Notes: generated from the letters alone by a model not told the origin. DNA of 61,606 nt from CAZHGD01 sp964531735 (GCA_964531735.1 CAZHGD010000018.1:1-61606); one strand, 5' to 3'. Counted from the stretch's first letter, positions 50,252-59,556 are shown. A program made the numbers and translations.

Positions 50252-51031
50252 TTAGGGCTCGTCCCAGATGGGTGGCAACACCCGAGCCGCGGCCCGGGCC
50301 AGAGCGTCACGCAGGTCGGCCGCCTGTTCATAGTCCTCGCGGGCGACCGCCGCGGTGATCCGCCGCTGCAGCATCTCGGTCTCGGTCTGCGGCCGCTCGC
50401 GGTCGAGGTCGCTGCGCCGCTCGGACAGCACCTCCAGTTCGCGGTCGGCGCTGAACCGGTCGCCATTGGTGGCCAGAAACTGGCGGATCCCCGCGATCGC
50501 CACCAGCAACACGCGTTCGGCGGCCGCGTAGTCGAGATCGGCCAGCAGCAGTTCGACCCGGGCCAACGCGTTGATCATCAGGATGTAGGGCCGGTACTGC
50601 TCCATCTCCCAGCGGTCTTCCTCGCGCGCGGCGTGGCGCCACAGCAGGTCGGCCACCTGCAGGTTGCGCGCCGTGTCGCGCACCACCTCGCCGAACCAGC
50701 CGAGCTGGAACAGGCTGTAGTAGCGCTGGTAGACCATCGTGGCCTCGTCGCGGAGCGCGGTGCAGGCGGCGGCATCGAGTCCGAAACCCTCGATGGTGCC
50801 GCGTCGCCAACGGTGCTCCTCGCGCAGGCCGAGGTAGTACTCGAGGTAGCCGTCCTGACCGTGCGGCCGGTCGCCGTCGGGTCGCCCGTCCAGCTCGAGT
50901 TGCAGGACGCCCAGGTCGATGCGCAACTGCAGTTTCCGGCGACCATCATCGCCCTCGATGACCCGCATGCCGAGCTGGTGCGGGTCGTAGGGCCATGATT
51001 CCAGGATGTCCTGAATGGTTCGCCGTTTCAT
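50252..51031 (-). CDS. UvrB/UvrC-motif-containing protein
   Basis: This is a protein of about 259 residues. The final 35 residues (LQRRITAAVAREDYEQAADL) form the short coiled UVR motif. The rest (RTIQDILESWPYDPHQLG, LRIDLGVLQLELDGRPDGD, TMVYQRYYSLFQLGWF) is a conserved-looking helical region of unknown family. The start is ATG 51031 or the GTG just before it; the ribosome site is weak. It lies 45 bases upstream of hypE and 25 bases downstream of cysE, so it probably belongs to the same transcript. A McsA-like adaptor or redox role can only be guessed. Confidence 0.72.
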   Translation of the reverse strand: MKRRTIQDILESWPYDPHQLGMRVIEGDDGRRKLQLRIDLGVLQLELDGRPDGDRPHGQDGYLEYYLGLREEHRWRRGTIEGFGLDAAACTALRDEATMVYQRYYSLFQLGWFGEVVRDTARNLQVADLLWRHAAREEDRWEMEQYRPYILMINALARVELLLADLDYAAAERVLLVAIAGIRQFLATNGDRFSADRELEVLSERRSDLDRERPQTETEMLQRRITAAVAREDYEQAADLRDALARAAARVLPPIWDEP

Positions 51032-51056
51032 CACCGACTGCCGCGTACCTTCTGAT

Positions 51057-52022
51057 CTACCCTATTTCCGCTTGTGACCGCAGACGGATTTCCGACTGCT
51101 GGCGGACCTCACTGTCCGGCGGCACGTCGCGCGTCAGGAACACGTTGGCGCCGATGACGCTGCGCCGGCCGATGGTGATGGGCCCGAGCACCGACGCGTT
51201 CGAGTAGATGATGACCTCGTCCTCGACCGTCGGGTGGCGCTGAATCTTCTTCTGGGGGTGCCCGTCCGCGTCCAGCGGGAAGCTCTTCGCGCCCAGCGTC
51301 ACGCCTTGGTACAGCTTCACGCGGTCGCCCACCCGCGCGGTCTCACCGATGACGATGCCGGTGGCGTGGTCCATGAAGAACCCGCTGCCAATCACCGCGC
51401 CCGGATGGATATCGACACCGAGCTCGCTGTGCATCTGCTCGCTGATCAGGCGCGGCACCAACGGGATGTCGAGCTGGTACAGCTCGTGGGCGATGCGGTG
51501 CGCCGCGATGGCGTGCAGGCCCGGGTAGGTCAGCATCACCTCGGCGTAGCTGAGGGCCGCCGGGTCGCCGTTGTAGGCCGCACAGACATCGTTGACCAGC
51601 AGGGCGCGCACCGCCGGCAGGCGCTCCAGGAACTGCCGCATCAGCGTGCTGGCCTCAGCCAGCAGGGCCTCCTCGGCCAGCGGCTCGACCCGGTGCAGGC
51701 CGTGCTCCTCTTCATAGAGCGCGTAGGCCCCGCGCCAGCGGTAGGGCAGCGCTCGGGCCACCTCCACGGTGAGCAACCGAAAGGCACGGGACAGCCGTTC
51801 GGTGAGGAAGAGATCGAGCAGTTCAGGCTGCACCGCCTCCGGCGACATGCCGCCCGGCAGCAGCGCCGCTTTGAGCAGCTCAAACCCCTCGATCACGCGG
51901 CGGCGGTAGGGCAGGCTCGGACCCACCGCCTCCGGCCGGTCGTCGACCGTGGTCGTGTAGAGCGGCGTGAGCTGAGAGACCACCTGGGCGATTGCCGCCT
52001 CGGTCTCCACCGGTTGCGCCAT
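51057..52022 (-). CDS. cysE: Serine O-acetyltransferase
   Basis: The 321-residue protein has a left-handed beta-helix acyltransferase domain in the C-terminal half: SELGVDIHPGAVIGSG, FFMDHATGIVIGETARVGD, YQGVTLGAK and HPTVEDEVIIYSNASVLGPI hexapeptide repeats, with the catalytic His/Asp region (DHATG). The N-terminal 170 residues form the helical SAT domain. It makes O-acetylserine for cysteine synthesis. I chose ATG 52022 because GGGAGG is five bases upstream, rather than ATG 52040. A cysteine-supply gene at the head of an Fe-S-rich hydrogenase transcript is suggestive. Confidence 0.9.
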   Translation of the reverse strand: MAQPVETEAAIAQVVSQLTPLYTTTVDDRPEAVGPSLPYRRRVIEGFELLKAALLPGGMSPEAVQPELLDLFLTERLSRAFRLLTVEVARALPYRWRGAYALYEEEHGLHRVEPLAEEALLAEASTLMRQFLERLPAVRALLVNDVCAAYNGDPAALSYAEVMLTYPGLHAIAAHRIAHELYQLDIPLVPRLISEQMHSELGVDIHPGAVIGSGFFMDHATGIVIGETARVGDRVKLYQGVTLGAKSFPLDADGHPQKKIQRHPTVEDEVIIYSNASVLGPITIGRRSVIGANVFLTRDVPPDSEVRQQSEIRLRSQAEIG

Positions 52023-52131
52023 CCAGGCCTCCCGCGGCATGGCCGGCAGTCTAGGGCCGATCCGGACGCCTGTCAACGCGCCCGGCAGGAGCGTCGGCTC
52101 GGCTGACGAAGCGGTCGGGCACGAGACCACC

Positions 52132-53400
52132 ATGCCCGAACCCCCGATGCAGCCCACGGTCCTCGGCCTCCGCCCGTCGTTCGGCTTTGGCGACCGCCTC
52201 GGCCTGGCCACGCCCGGTCACCTCGACGCCGTCCGCGGCACGCGCTTCCAGCCGGTCCTGGCGCAACAGTCCATCCGCGAGATGGAACGGACTGGACGGC
52301 AGCCCGAGGACGTCATCGCCGCGGTCCGCTGGGGCCTGGAGCAGACCGACTGGACCGGGCCCTGGGGCGCCGACGCCGACCATCTGAAGACCCGCGCCGA
52401 CGTCGAGCGCACGGCCGCCGCGGGATTCACCATGTTCACCATCGACCCCTCCGCGCAGGTCGACCAACAGGCGGACCGTTACGGCCCCGACGAGCTGATC
52501 GCCGCCGTTCGCGCCACGTTGGCCGCCGGCGTCTTCAACGGGCTCGAGGAGCTGCACGACGTCTACCTCGGGCGCGTGGTCGAGGTCTCGGAGAGCCTCC
52601 AGTTCTGCTTCTCCAACGTCGAGACGCTGCATCGCACCGCGGTCAAGTACGGCCGGGCCATGCAACATGCCCAGCGCATGGCCGGCTGGATCCAGTCGGC
52701 GTGCGCCGGACGGCGCTACGAGATCGAGATCTCGGTGGACGAGACGGACAGTCCCACCACCCCGCTGGAGCACCTGTTCTGCGCGCTGGAGTTGTGGCGG
52801 CGCGGCGTGCGCGTGGTCAGTCTGGCGCCGCGGTTCGTGGGCGACTTCGAGAAGGGCGTGGACTACCGCGGCAACCTGCGCGCGTTCGAGTCGCACCTGC
52901 TGCAGCACGCGGCCATCGCGCGCCACTGCGGGCCGTACAAGCTGAGCGTCCACAGCGGCTCGGACAAGTTCGCGGTCTACCCTGTGCTCGGTCGCGTCTG
53001 CGGCGACCTGCTGCACGTCAAGACCGCCGGCACCAGTTGGCTGGAGGCCCTGCGCGTGGTGGCCCGCTGTGATCCGGCCCTGTTCGCCGAGATCGCCAAC
53101 TACGCCCGCGAGCGCTACCCCACCGACCGGGCCAGCTACCATGTCAGCGCCGACCCGCTACGCCTGCCGCGTTCGTTCAGCCTGCGGCCCGCCGAGATCG
53201 AGGCCTGCTGGCTGGATCAGGACGACGGCCGGCAGCTCCTGCACGTCACCTTCGGCTCCATCCTGACTCTGGGGGCCACCACCGACGGCCGCACCTTCCG
53301 CGCGGCCATTCTCGACCTGCTGCGCCGTCAGCCCGATCTGCACCGCGAGGTGCTGGCCACGCACCTGCGCCGGCATCTCGACCGGCTGGACGCCGGATAG
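52132..53400 (+). CDS. uxaE: Tagaturonate epimerase (UxaE)-family protein
   Basis: The 422-residue protein has PSFGFGDRLGLATPGHLDAVR near the start, and later FTMFTIDPSAQVDQ, EISVDETDSPTTPLEHLF and YKLSVHSGSDKFAVYPVLGR, then LHVKTAGTSWLEALRVV. These fit the UxaE family, which interconverts tagaturonate and fructuronate in galacturonate catabolism. The HSGSDKF segment is especially typical. ATG 52132 has a weak ribosome site. It is divergent from cysE. The uronate-isomerase-like gene at 1301 could belong to the same route. Confidence 0.82.
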   Translation: MPEPPMQPTVLGLRPSFGFGDRLGLATPGHLDAVRGTRFQPVLAQQSIREMERTGRQPEDVIAAVRWGLEQTDWTGPWGADADHLKTRADVERTAAAGFTMFTIDPSAQVDQQADRYGPDELIAAVRATLAAGVFNGLEELHDVYLGRVVEVSESLQFCFSNVETLHRTAVKYGRAMQHAQRMAGWIQSACAGRRYEIEISVDETDSPTTPLEHLFCALELWRRGVRVVSLAPRFVGDFEKGVDYRGNLRAFESHLLQHAAIARHCGPYKLSVHSGSDKFAVYPVLGRVCGDLLHVKTAGTSWLEALRVVARCDPALFAEIANYARERYPTDRASYHVSADPLRLPRSFSLRPAEIEACWLDQDDGRQLLHVTFGSILTLGATTDGRTFRAAILDLLRRQPDLHREVLATHLRRHLDRLDAG

Positions 53401-53423
53401 CGCGGCGGCGCGGCGCCGTCGGC

Positions 53424-55664
53424 TCAGCGCGCCGCCGCCACCGCTTCCTCGATGTCGGCCGGGCCCGCCAACGCGAACGCCGGCTGGGGCAACGTGTAGA
53501 CGTGCACCGCCTGGAGCTCGAAGTGGTCGTTCAGCACGCCATTGAGCACGTTCACCTGTCGCCCTTCGCCCACCACTTGGAGGGTCGTCAGGCCCTTGAG
53601 CAGCGGTGATTCCAGGCGACCGAAGGTGGCGGCACCACAGCGGTTGACGGCCACCAGCAGTGGTGAAGGAGTCTCCACCGCGCGCACCAGCAGCTCGGGG
53701 TTGGCCGCCGCCGGCACCGCCGGCGCCAGCAGCCACGAGCGGAGCGCACCCAGCTCGCCCGCCAGGTGACGCAGACCGAGCCGCAACGCCGGCTGCGACC
53801 GGGCCGCCCCGGCGTCCTCGGCCAACAGACCGGTGGCACCGTGCATCAGCGCCAGGTGGTAGGCCTGTCGCAGCGCGGCGTAACGCGTGTAGTTGCCCAG
53901 CGGCAGCGCCCACAACGACTGCTCCGGACGCCGGGCGCGCACCTCGGCCAGCAGCCGCGGCAGCACCTCCGCCGGTGCCGCCAGGATGAGCCCGTCACAA
54001 GCGGCGCTGTAGCGCACCGCGGCGTCGACGCTGGTCACCAGCACCAGCACCGGATGGTACGGGTCGATCGCCGCGACCGTGCGGTAGCACTCGGCCAGGT
54101 AGGCCGGCGACACGCTCTGCGCCTCGGGCCGTTCGGCCAGCAGCCAGGCCAGCAACCGCGGATGCCGCACTTCGCGCTCGACGCGGGCCACCAGGTTGGT
54201 GAAGGCGCCCTCGCCCAGTTGCGCACCGCGCAGGTCGGGCCCCGCACCGACCACGTCGCTGAGGTTGACCACCGGCGCCACGCCGTTCGGCGCCGCGGCC
54301 TCGGCGCCTACCTGGAACGACCACCAGGCCGGCGACGGCGGCTCGGCGCCCGCCCGCAGCCAGCCGAACGGCAGGCTCACCTGACCGGCCACTTCCAACA
54401 GTCCGCCATTGCCCAACCGCACCTGTGACCCGTTGCCCGGCGGCAGCCGCCGCAAGCGACTGTCGCCGGTGGCCACCGGCTCGCCGTTGCGCACGGCGCT
54501 CACCAACAGGCGGTACTCACCGGCCGGCAGTTCGCCGGGCGTCAGCATGACCTGCGCGACGCCGCCGGCGGACGAGGTCTCCTGCGCCGCCACCACCTCT
54601 TCGCCCCGGAGCAGTCGCGCCTGCACCGTGGTCTCCGGACCGCCGTCATCTTCCCAGCGGCACTCGGCCACCAAGCGGTCGCACGGCGTGTCGGCGAACA
54701 ACGTACCGCGGTAACTCGGCTGCACCCAGCGCACGGTCATCGGGCGCCCGCCACCCGGCGGGGCGGCGCCGCCCGGCGCCGCGGCGACCTCGAGATCCAC
54801 GCCGAGCGGCGTAAACAGCGCCCCGCGGCCGTCGGCGGCCACGCGGAGCAGCACTTGCGAGCCACGCCCGACGGCCGGCGCGGTCAAGGCCACCGTGAGT
54901 TGGTGGCAACGGCCCTCGTCATCCACGGGTGACAGGTCCATCTGCGCGCGCCGGTCGAGGCTGACCGGTCGGCTCGGCGGGCCGGTGTGAACGGCCGTGG
55001 CGCTGACCTTTTGGGACCGCCGCGACAGTACCGCCACGACGGTGACGGTGTCGCTCCAGCGCAACGGGCGTTGACCCGTGCCGCTGCTGCTCACCTCGAG
55101 CCGGTCGGACGGCGCCGCCACGCAGGCCAGCGAGCGCACCCGCACCGCCGGACCGGCCTGCTCGGTGGTGGCGCCGGCCAGCCAGAGCCCCAGCGGCACG
55201 GTGCCGCGACGCCCGCGCAGCTCCGGCACCAGGCGCCGCAGATCGAGCAGGTAGGTCCCGGGCTCACCGGCAAAGTCGAGCAGTCGGCGCGTGCCCGACG
55301 GCAGGTCCAGCGCGATGCTCAGCCCGCTCCACATCGCCGTCGACCCGCCGGCCAGATCGAGCACCAGAAACGGGTATCCGGTGTCGCTCAGGTCATAGGC
55401 GACCAGACGCATCAGCGCCGCCTCACCCGTCAGACCAGGGCCCGCAGCCAGCGTGGTGATGCCCCCCTCATCGCCGATGCGGACGCGGCCGGCCTCGGCC
55501 ACCGACCAGTTGTCGGCCGCCTCGCCCGCGGTCGGCTTCAGCGCCCGGAAGTCCTCGCGCCACAGGACGCCGGGCGCCGGCCGCGCCGCCATGGTGGCGG
55601 CGGCCGCCGTGACCGTCAAAGCAGCCGCTGCCAGCACAGCGGACCGCATGAAGCACGAGCGCAT
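53424..55664 (-). CDS. Large secreted protein of unknown function
   Basis: The 746-residue protein has a signal peptide (MRSCFMRSAVLAAAALTVTAAAATMA). The N-terminal two-thirds is beta-rich, with an LDLAGGSTAMWSGLSIALDLP sugar-binding-like domain (about 30-170) and repeated beta-sandwich phrases. From about residue 450 the sequence becomes helical and barrel-like (LARVEREVRHPRLLAWLLAERPE, YHPVLVLVTSVDAA, LRQAYHLALMHGATG), which resembles a degenerate glycoside hydrolase. I could not identify catalytic carboxylates. GGGAG lies before ATG 55664. It converges with uxaE. Confidence 0.6.
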   Translation of the reverse strand: MRSCFMRSAVLAAAALTVTAAAATMAARPAPGVLWREDFRALKPTAGEAADNWSVAEAGRVRIGDEGGITTLAAGPGLTGEAALMRLVAYDLSDTGYPFLVLDLAGGSTAMWSGLSIALDLPSGTRRLLDFAGEPGTYLLDLRRLVPELRGRRGTVPLGLWLAGATTEQAGPAVRVRSLACVAAPSDRLEVSSSGTGQRPLRWSDTVTVVAVLSRRSQKVSATAVHTGPPSRPVSLDRRAQMDLSPVDDEGRCHQLTVALTAPAVGRGSQVLLRVAADGRGALFTPLGVDLEVAAAPGGAAPPGGGRPMTVRWVQPSYRGTLFADTPCDRLVAECRWEDDGGPETTVQARLLRGEEVVAAQETSSAGGVAQVMLTPGELPAGEYRLLVSAVRNGEPVATGDSRLRRLPPGNGSQVRLGNGGLLEVAGQVSLPFGWLRAGAEPPSPAWWSFQVGAEAAAPNGVAPVVNLSDVVGAGPDLRGAQLGEGAFTNLVARVEREVRHPRLLAWLLAERPEAQSVSPAYLAECYRTVAAIDPYHPVLVLVTSVDAAVRYSAACDGLILAAPAEVLPRLLAEVRARRPEQSLWALPLGNYTRYAALRQAYHLALMHGATGLLAEDAGAARSQPALRLGLRHLAGELGALRSWLLAPAVPAAANPELLVRAVETPSPLLVAVNRCGAATFGRLESPLLKGLTTLQVVGEGRQVNVLNGVLNDHFELQAVHVYTLPQPAFALAGPADIEEAVAAAR

Positions 55665-55833
55665 GGCCGAGTCACTCCCATCCGGCGGGCCGGCCTACGC
55701 CGTCGCCCGCGCGCCACCGACGTACGACCAGACCCGTCGGTGGTTGATGATGAGACTCCCCGGACCCCAGCGAAGTTTTCGGTGGCGGGCATCGGGTGTA
55801 GGATGGGGGCCGCCAGGAAGGATGGATTCACCG

Positions 55834-56229
55834 ATGTACTCGGCCACCACACGCCATGCAGGCGACCTGCTGTTTGCCACCCAAGTCGGCCGGCACACGA
55901 TCGCCGCCGACGTACCGCCCGCGGCCGGCGGGCAGGACCGCGGACCCGGTGGCCTGCAGCTCCTGCTGGCCGCGCTCAGCGCCTGCACCGCCTCGATGGT
56001 CGTCATCTTCGGTCAGCGCCTCGGCGCCGACACCACCGCGATGACCGTCGAGGTCAGCGGCGAGCGGCTCTCCGACCCGATCCGACTGAGCGACCTGCAG
56101 GTCACCGTCCACCTGCCCAACTGCCCCGATGCGGCGCTGCGCGAGGCCGTTCGACAAGCCGCCGAGCACTGCCCCGTGCATGAGACCATGCTCGCCTTCG
56201 ACGGGCTGACGCTAACCGTCGTCGAGTGA
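55834..56229 (+). CDS. OsmC/Ohr-family protein
   Basis: The 131-residue protein starts MYSATTRHAGDLLFATQVG (an in-frame ATG 12 bases upstream is also possible). Two conserved cysteines occur, in LAALSACTASMVVIFGQRLG and EHCPVHETM, the usual OsmC redox pair positions. GGPGGLQLLLA and VEVSGERLSDPIRLSD fit the fold. AGGAAGG lies upstream. OsmC proteins reduce organic hydroperoxides or handle related thiol chemistry. It is a single gene converging with the LVIVD protein gene. Confidence 0.85.
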   Translation: MYSATTRHAGDLLFATQVGRHTIAADVPPAAGGQDRGPGGLQLLLAALSACTASMVVIFGQRLGADTTAMTVEVSGERLSDPIRLSDLQVTVHLPNCPDAALREAVRQAAEHCPVHETMLAFDGLTLTVVE

Positions 56230-56235
56230 GCCGCG

Positions 56236-58308
56236 CTACCGGCGCACTGGCTCGCGGCTGATCCACAACCCGTCGTAGCCGGCCGGCAGCACCGCGTGGC
56301 CGCGGTGCTCGACCATCAGGCACGGGTTGCCCTCGATAGTGAACTGGTCGAGCAGCTTCGGCTGCCGGACATCGGTGATGTCCACGACGGTCACCTGGCC
56401 ATTCGGTCGGTCGGTCAGGTAGAGCGTGTGGCCCGCGATGACGGGCTTGCCGTTGAGCGGATGGCCCGGAATGCGATAGTGCGTCTGCTCACTGAGCGGG
56501 CGGTGGTCGGTGCGGCGGACGATGGTGTACGAGCCCTGCGGCTCGGTCAACAGACCGTCCTGACCGTTCGCCATGATCGCCAGGCCGTTGGCCGTGTTCA
56601 TGTGAGCGGCGATCTGGTCGCCCGAGAACACCGGCTTCGGCCCGCCGGTCAGATCGAACCAGTAGATGCCGGTGTGGTGCCACATCGCCGCCGCGTAGCG
56701 GTTCTCGAACAGGCCCTCGGTGATGTTGTAGCCGTAGAACAGGCCCAGCCGTTCGTCGCGGAAGACCTCGCGCGGCTGAGCCGGGTCGGTCACGTCGAGC
56801 ACCAGCAACGTGGCCGCGCCGACATCCAGGAGGGCCAGGGGCGAGTTGGCCGGTACCACCACCTGCTTGACCGACTTGCCCGGCACTGTGAACCGTCCGA
56901 GCCGCGTCAACGCGCCGCCGCGGGCGTCGATCCGCCAGATGCTGAGACCGCCGCGGCTTTCGGCCACGTAGAGCCGGTCGTCGCGCTGCTTGACGTCGAC
57001 CGCGAAGCCCTCGGTGGGCTGCACAGCCAGCCGCTCGAACTCCGGCCACAGGCGCACCTGATGCACGCCCGCCGAGCCACACGCGACCCAGGCGTAGTCG
57101 TCGCGGCAGGTGACCGCGTTGACCTGCCCGTCGGGTCGGTAGCTGCGGAAGCCGTCGTGCCGCGGCGGCGTGGCGGCGGGAATCGCCGGCGGCGAGTCGG
57201 GCTCGGGCACGACCGGTCGCGCCATCGGCGCGTCGATGACGTGCAGGTCGGTCCAGATGCCGGCCGCGTAGATGACGCCTTGACCCAGGTCGAAGCCGCC
57301 AATCGGCGCGTAGTCCTCCTGCTTGGCGACGTAAGGCAGGCGGTGGTGGGCCACGGGGCGCGGCTTGGCCTGGTCGCTGATATCGACCACGAACAGCCCG
57401 TTGTGGTTGTCGCCGAGGAAGGCGTACTGGCCCGACACCATGACGTCCCACATGTCGACGCGCAGCCGGTAGAGCCGCGGCAACTGCACGCGAGCGATGG
57501 CGCGCGGGTGGGCCGGGTCGCTGATGTCGACCAGGTCGAGCCCGTGTCCCATGCCGTAGCGCGGGTCGCCTTCGCCGTCGGGCCGGCCAACGCCGCGGTG
57601 GTGGCCGGTCTCGGCGAAGCAGGTCTGGCCACGCACGAACACGCCATCGCCGAACCCGGCGAGCGGGGTCTTCGAGAGAACGGTCGGCCGGCGCGGATTA
57701 CGCACATCGCAGACGACCATTTCGCGGCTGCCCCAGACGCCGACGTAGAGCAGCCCGTCGCGCGCCACACACGACTGCGCCTCACCGGTGCGCACGGTGC
57801 TCAGGTGCCGCGGGCGGGCCGGGTCGCGCACGTCGACCAGTTCGACCCCGTAGTTCCGGCAGCCGACGTAGGCGATCGGGCCGGCCACGTCCAGACCGGT
57901 CGCCAGCTCGATGGTGTGATAGTGGCAGAGCAGCCGCGGCGCGGCGGCATCCGCCACGTCGACGATGAACAGCCCGTCCTCGCGCGCCGTGATGTAGGCG
58001 AGGGTGCCACGCACCACGATCTGCCGGTTGTTGCCCAGGCCCTCCAGGCGCCCCAGCAGCCGCGGCTGCTTCGGCTGGCTGACATCGCACACCGACAGCC
58101 GCTGCCGACCGATCACGTAGAGCCGGTGACCCGACACCGCCGCATCGATGCAGGGGCCCAGTCCGGCGGTGGCCACCTGCGGCAGCGAAGGGCCATACAG
58201 CGCCGGGTCGTGACCGGCCGGCGGCGGGGCGGCAAGACTCATGGTAACGACTACTCCTACGACGACCAGGGCGCGAAACGGCGCTCGTAGCGACATCGGC
58301 GGATCCAT
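56236..58308 (-). CDS. Secreted LVIVD-repeat beta-propeller protein
   Basis: This is a protein of about 690 residues. A signal sequence (RALVVVGVVVTMSLAAPPPAG) is followed by a long series of LVIVD-type repeats: LSVCDVSQPKQPRLLG, LFIVDVADAAAPRLLC, VELVDVRDPARPRHL, LDLVDISDPAHPRAIA, LFVVDISDQAKPRPV and VTVVDITDVRQPKLLD. The blades form a propeller thought to act as a surface scaffold. The gene is 62 bases downstream of the SASA esterase gene, with which it may share a transcript. The start (58308 or 58296) has no strong ribosome site. Confidence 0.88.
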   Translation of the reverse strand: MDPPMSLRAPFRALVVVGVVVTMSLAAPPPAGHDPALYGPSLPQVATAGLGPCIDAAVSGHRLYVIGRQRLSVCDVSQPKQPRLLGRLEGLGNNRQIVVRGTLAYITAREDGLFIVDVADAAAPRLLCHYHTIELATGLDVAGPIAYVGCRNYGVELVDVRDPARPRHLSTVRTGEAQSCVARDGLLYVGVWGSREMVVCDVRNPRRPTVLSKTPLAGFGDGVFVRGQTCFAETGHHRGVGRPDGEGDPRYGMGHGLDLVDISDPAHPRAIARVQLPRLYRLRVDMWDVMVSGQYAFLGDNHNGLFVVDISDQAKPRPVAHHRLPYVAKQEDYAPIGGFDLGQGVIYAAGIWTDLHVIDAPMARPVVPEPDSPPAIPAATPPRHDGFRSYRPDGQVNAVTCRDDYAWVACGSAGVHQVRLWPEFERLAVQPTEGFAVDVKQRDDRLYVAESRGGLSIWRIDARGGALTRLGRFTVPGKSVKQVVVPANSPLALLDVGAATLLVLDVTDPAQPREVFRDERLGLFYGYNITEGLFENRYAAAMWHHTGIYWFDLTGGPKPVFSGDQIAAHMNTANGLAIMANGQDGLLTEPQGSYTIVRRTDHRPLSEQTHYRIPGHPLNGKPVIAGHTLYLTDRPNGQVTVVDITDVRQPKLLDQFTIEGNPCLMVEHRGHAVLPAGYDGLWISREPVRR

Positions 58309-58370
58309 CGCGCCCGGCGGCGCAGTGACCTGGTTTCGGCGCGATGGCACCGATCCCTGCGCCCAGGCCG

Positions 58371-59129
58371 TCAGCACGCCGCGTGGTCGAGCCACGTGCG
58401 CGCCATCCGCCGGCCGATCTCCAGCGTGCCGGCGGAGTCGTAGTGCCCGCTATTGTGCAGTCCGCACCCGACGTCGCTGACGTACCACACGCGGTGGGCC
58501 GTCGCGGCGAACCGAGCCTGCACCTCGCCAACCGCGCGGTTGTGCGCCCACTTCTCGGTACTGACTGAGATCGCGAACGGCAGGTCCGGCGCCGACCAGC
58601 GCGCGCGCAGATCCGCGATAAACGCCTGCAGGCGTGCCGGGTAGGCGTCGAGGGCGTCCGCGTCGCTCTCGCCCTGGTGCCAGAACACGCCGCGCCAGGC
58701 GACGACGTGCCCGGCCTGCTCCAGCGCCGCACACGCCTCGGCGCAGCGGGCCACCAGGGCTGTGTGTAGCGGGTCGCCCGGGTTCCAGTGGCTCGTGGCG
58801 AAGCCGGTGGCGCTAAAGGCGAACTTGAGCACCGCCAGGTCGGTCAGGCCCGCTTGGTAGAGCGTCCGGGCCAGGCCGATCTCAGGGCCGAAGCCGCCGC
58901 GCGGGCAGCGGAAGTTGGGCCGGTCCGGCAGTGGCTCGCCAGGCGGCTGCGGGCCCAGGCGGAGCCAGGCACCGTGGGAGCTGCTGTGGTGTCGACCGTG
59001 GTCGAACGGCGGCTCGCCACAGTCCCACCAGAAGCGGATGGCCCCATCGTGCGGGTCGCCAGGCAGTTGGTCAGCGGCGGCGTCGAACCCCACCGCGTTC
59101 GACTGGCCGGCCATGATCACCAGGTCCAT
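58371..59129 (-). CDS. SASA-family carbohydrate esterase (sialate O-acetylesterase-like)
   Basis: The 252-residue protein starts MDLVIMAGQSNAVGFD, block I of SGNH/SASA esterases with nucleophile Ser in GQSN. GVFWHQGESDA is the HQGE block. The final VSDVGCGLHNSGHYDSAG carries the Asp...His pair. No signal peptide is visible, which is odd for the family and suggests a cytoplasmic enzyme or an undetected leader. It removes acetyl groups from sugars. GGGAG lies before ATG 59129. Confidence 0.85.
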   Translation of the reverse strand: MDLVIMAGQSNAVGFDAAADQLPGDPHDGAIRFWWDCGEPPFDHGRHHSSSHGAWLRLGPQPPGEPLPDRPNFRCPRGGFGPEIGLARTLYQAGLTDLAVLKFAFSATGFATSHWNPGDPLHTALVARCAEACAALEQAGHVVAWRGVFWHQGESDADALDAYPARLQAFIADLRARWSAPDLPFAISVSTEKWAHNRAVGEVQARFAATAHRVWYVSDVGCGLHNSGHYDSAGTLEIGRRMARTWLDHAAC

Positions 59130-59233
59130 GCGGTCACTCCCGGCATCCTTGCCGGCCCATGGTACCACTGGCCGGATCGCCGGCCGGATGATGCGGCTGG
59201 GGTGCGGCCCAGCTTGTGCCCGGACCCTCGCTC

Positions 59234-59355
59234 GTGGGACCGGCGTCTCGCCGGTCTGGCACCCGGCGCGCTCCGGACGTCTGGCCGGCTCGAGATGCTC
59301 GCGCTCCGGCTGCCGTCAGCCTGGCGCGTCCAGACCGGCGAGACGCCGGTCCCAC
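59234..59355. repeat. Perfect 26-bp inverted repeats, MITE-like element
   Basis: GTGGGACCGGCGTCTCGCCG... (59234-59259) is exactly complementary to ...CGGCGAGACGCCGGTCCCAC (59330-59355), with about 70 bases between. Each arm is itself partly palindromic. The element sits in the 340-base gap before the tRNA promoter; nothing else is seen in that gap. Confidence 0.7.
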
Positions 59356-59414
59356 GCGGAGCTGGAACGGGCGCACACGCTAACGCACGCCCTGACACGG
59401 ACACGATCCGGGTC

Positions 59415-59443
59415 TTGCGGGCGTGCCGAGGGTATGGTATAAG
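59415..59443 (+). promoter_or_regulatory. Promoter of the tRNA/SRP RNA cluster
   Basis: TTGCGG (59415-59420), 17 bases, then TATAAG (59438-59443), 27 bases before the first tRNA. An overlapping TATGGT lies five bases upstream of the -10 element. Confidence 0.6.
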
Positions 59444-59469
59444 GGAGCGGTTCGCCGTGGGCGAACGTT

Positions 59470-59556
59470 GGAGAGGTGGCCGAGAGGCTAAAGGCGCTGG
59501 TTTGCTAAACCAGTATACGGGTAACTGTATCGCGGGTTCGAATCCCGCCCTCTCCG
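59470..59556 (+). tRNA. tRNA-Ser (GCT)
   Basis: The 87-base gene has a GGAGAGG/CCTCTCC acceptor, a long variable arm typical of class II tRNAs, and the anticodon loop TTGCTAA on a five-base CTGGT/ACCAG stem. The T arm reads GGGTTCGAATCCC. It decodes AGC/AGU. No CCA is encoded. Confidence 0.95.

Noticed and set aside
56296..58290. A 664-codon plus-strand frame opposite the LVIVD protein gene
   Set aside because: It mirrors the periodic LVIVD repeats of the real gene and has no independent motif.
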